From UBA6183 sp964545895 (lineage in GTDB: Bacteria; Bacteroidota; Bacteroidia; UKL13-3): 64,000 bases of DNA. The stretch is taken from positions 38,005 to 102,004 of the forward strand of contig CAZJHS010000001.1 in NCBI GenBank assembly GCA_964545895.1, given 5' to 3'. The notes under the pieces are model-generated. The model did no database searches. It worked only from the letters and a program-made list of their open reading frames with translations, and was not told the origin of the DNA. The translations under genes and the position numbers were made by a program. Shown here piece after piece: positions 63,679 to 64,000 of this stretch. How positions within the stretch are numbered: the first letter of the stretch is position 1; each line of letters starts with the position of its first letter.

Positions 63679-64000
63679 GTGTAATTATTTTTAATCCGTT
63701 TGGGGTTGATTGCGATACACCAGCCTGTATACGTTTGAGTACCAACTCCCATTTAGGCTCAATAGCCGAAACTGCATGGTTGGTAAAAATAATGGTGATG
63801 GAGTTTTGATAACGCCAATAATAACTGGTATCAAAGTTTTGGTTACCTACCGTAGCAAAGTTTTCTATTTTGGTTGGCTCGCCAACTTGTTTCACTACAT
63901 CGGTTTCGCTAGTGCCAGGTTTAATGGCAGCAAACTTGGCAGGCAAGGCTTGTGCTTGTGCCCAATAAAATGCCATTAAACCTATACTTACTAGCAGTAT
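63671..64000 (-). CDS. BamE/SmpA-like exported protein, 5' end outside the window
   Basis: At least 109 residues; the frame stays open to the window edge, and the codons before the internal ATG (63976) encode a hydrophobic ILLVSIGL run that continues into MAFYWAQAQA, a signal peptide. The true start therefore lies beyond 64000. The mature part KPGTSETDVVKQVGEPTK has the BamE/SmpA-type G-x(T/S)-x-x-x-V-x-x-x-x-G-x-P repeat, then YYWRYQNSITIIF. It is probably a periplasmic or envelope protein; the role in BAM is not implied. It overlaps comB by 8 bp. Confidence 0.6.
   Translation of the reverse strand: MLLVSIGLMAFYWAQAQALPAKFAAIKPGTSETDVVKQVGEPTKIENFATVGNQNFDTSYYWRYQNSITIIFTNHAVSAIEPKWELVLKRIQAGVSQSTPNGLKIITRE

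Overview
The window is a stretch of an AT-rich Bacteroidota chromosome. The evidence is the gliding/T9SS-lineage genes gldD and gldE beside ssb and mutY, a T9SS C-terminal sorting domain, DUF349, DUF6029, DUF1684 and Omp28-like proteins, TonB-dependent transport, promoters of the TTTG-N19-21-TAnnTTTG type, and a tmRNA encoding the tag GENNFAMAA. I cannot place it below phylum level; a non-Flavobacteriia lineage (Chitinophagia or Sphingobacteriia-like) is a guess. There is no rRNA operon, prophage, integrase, intact insertion sequence or CRISPR array.

Layout. 1-8.2 kb: an FMN glutamate-synthase-like protein paired with an Rnk/GreA-like protein, a methyltransferase downstream of a DUF349 protein, tRNA-Leu(CAA), a radical SAM/SPASM protein and dnaA. 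8.4-12.2 kb: a two-gene version of a UshA-like 5'-nucleotidase, a stand-alone methylmalonyl-CoA mutase large subunit and a membrane-anchored unknown, all on the minus strand. 12.4-21 kb: ftsK, a 212-bp tandem repeat full of small hairpins, lpd, then a DUF1684/Omp28-like/DUF6029 envelope cluster. 21.2-29.7 kb: tmRNA, an unusual DsbA-winged helix-FAD monooxygenase fusion coupled to an aminotransferase, thyA, a polyprenyl synthase, an orphan RluA-type N-terminal domain and a TonB-dependent receptor. 29.7-45.8 kb: mostly housekeeping (PDH E2, rho, peroxiredoxin, cytochrome c peroxidase, queA, csaA, a WYL regulator, guaB, a UvrD-type helicase-nuclease, fumC and a LysE-family exporter). 45.8-53 kb: mutY-ssb-gldE-gldD on the minus strand, divergent from HU-TPR-tiny basic protein-rng, then mazG.

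53.1-61 kb holds the main accessory locus: a minus-strand run of a DUF1573-like secreted protein, a small protein with one YD repeat plus a T9SS sorting domain, a 2118-residue SpvB/FG-GAP/RHS protein and a lipoprotein. The RHS protein's extreme C terminus carries a Gly-rich loop plus HD dyad that resembles phospholipase A2-like toxin domains. The lipoprotein encoded directly downstream could be its immunity protein. 61.1-64 kb: a GT-C glycosyltransferase, comB and a BamE-like protein whose start lies outside the window.

The four places most worth following up are the RHS/T9SS operon, the DsbA-wHTH-monooxygenase/aminotransferase pair, the 212-bp hairpin array and the orphan RluA-associated domain.
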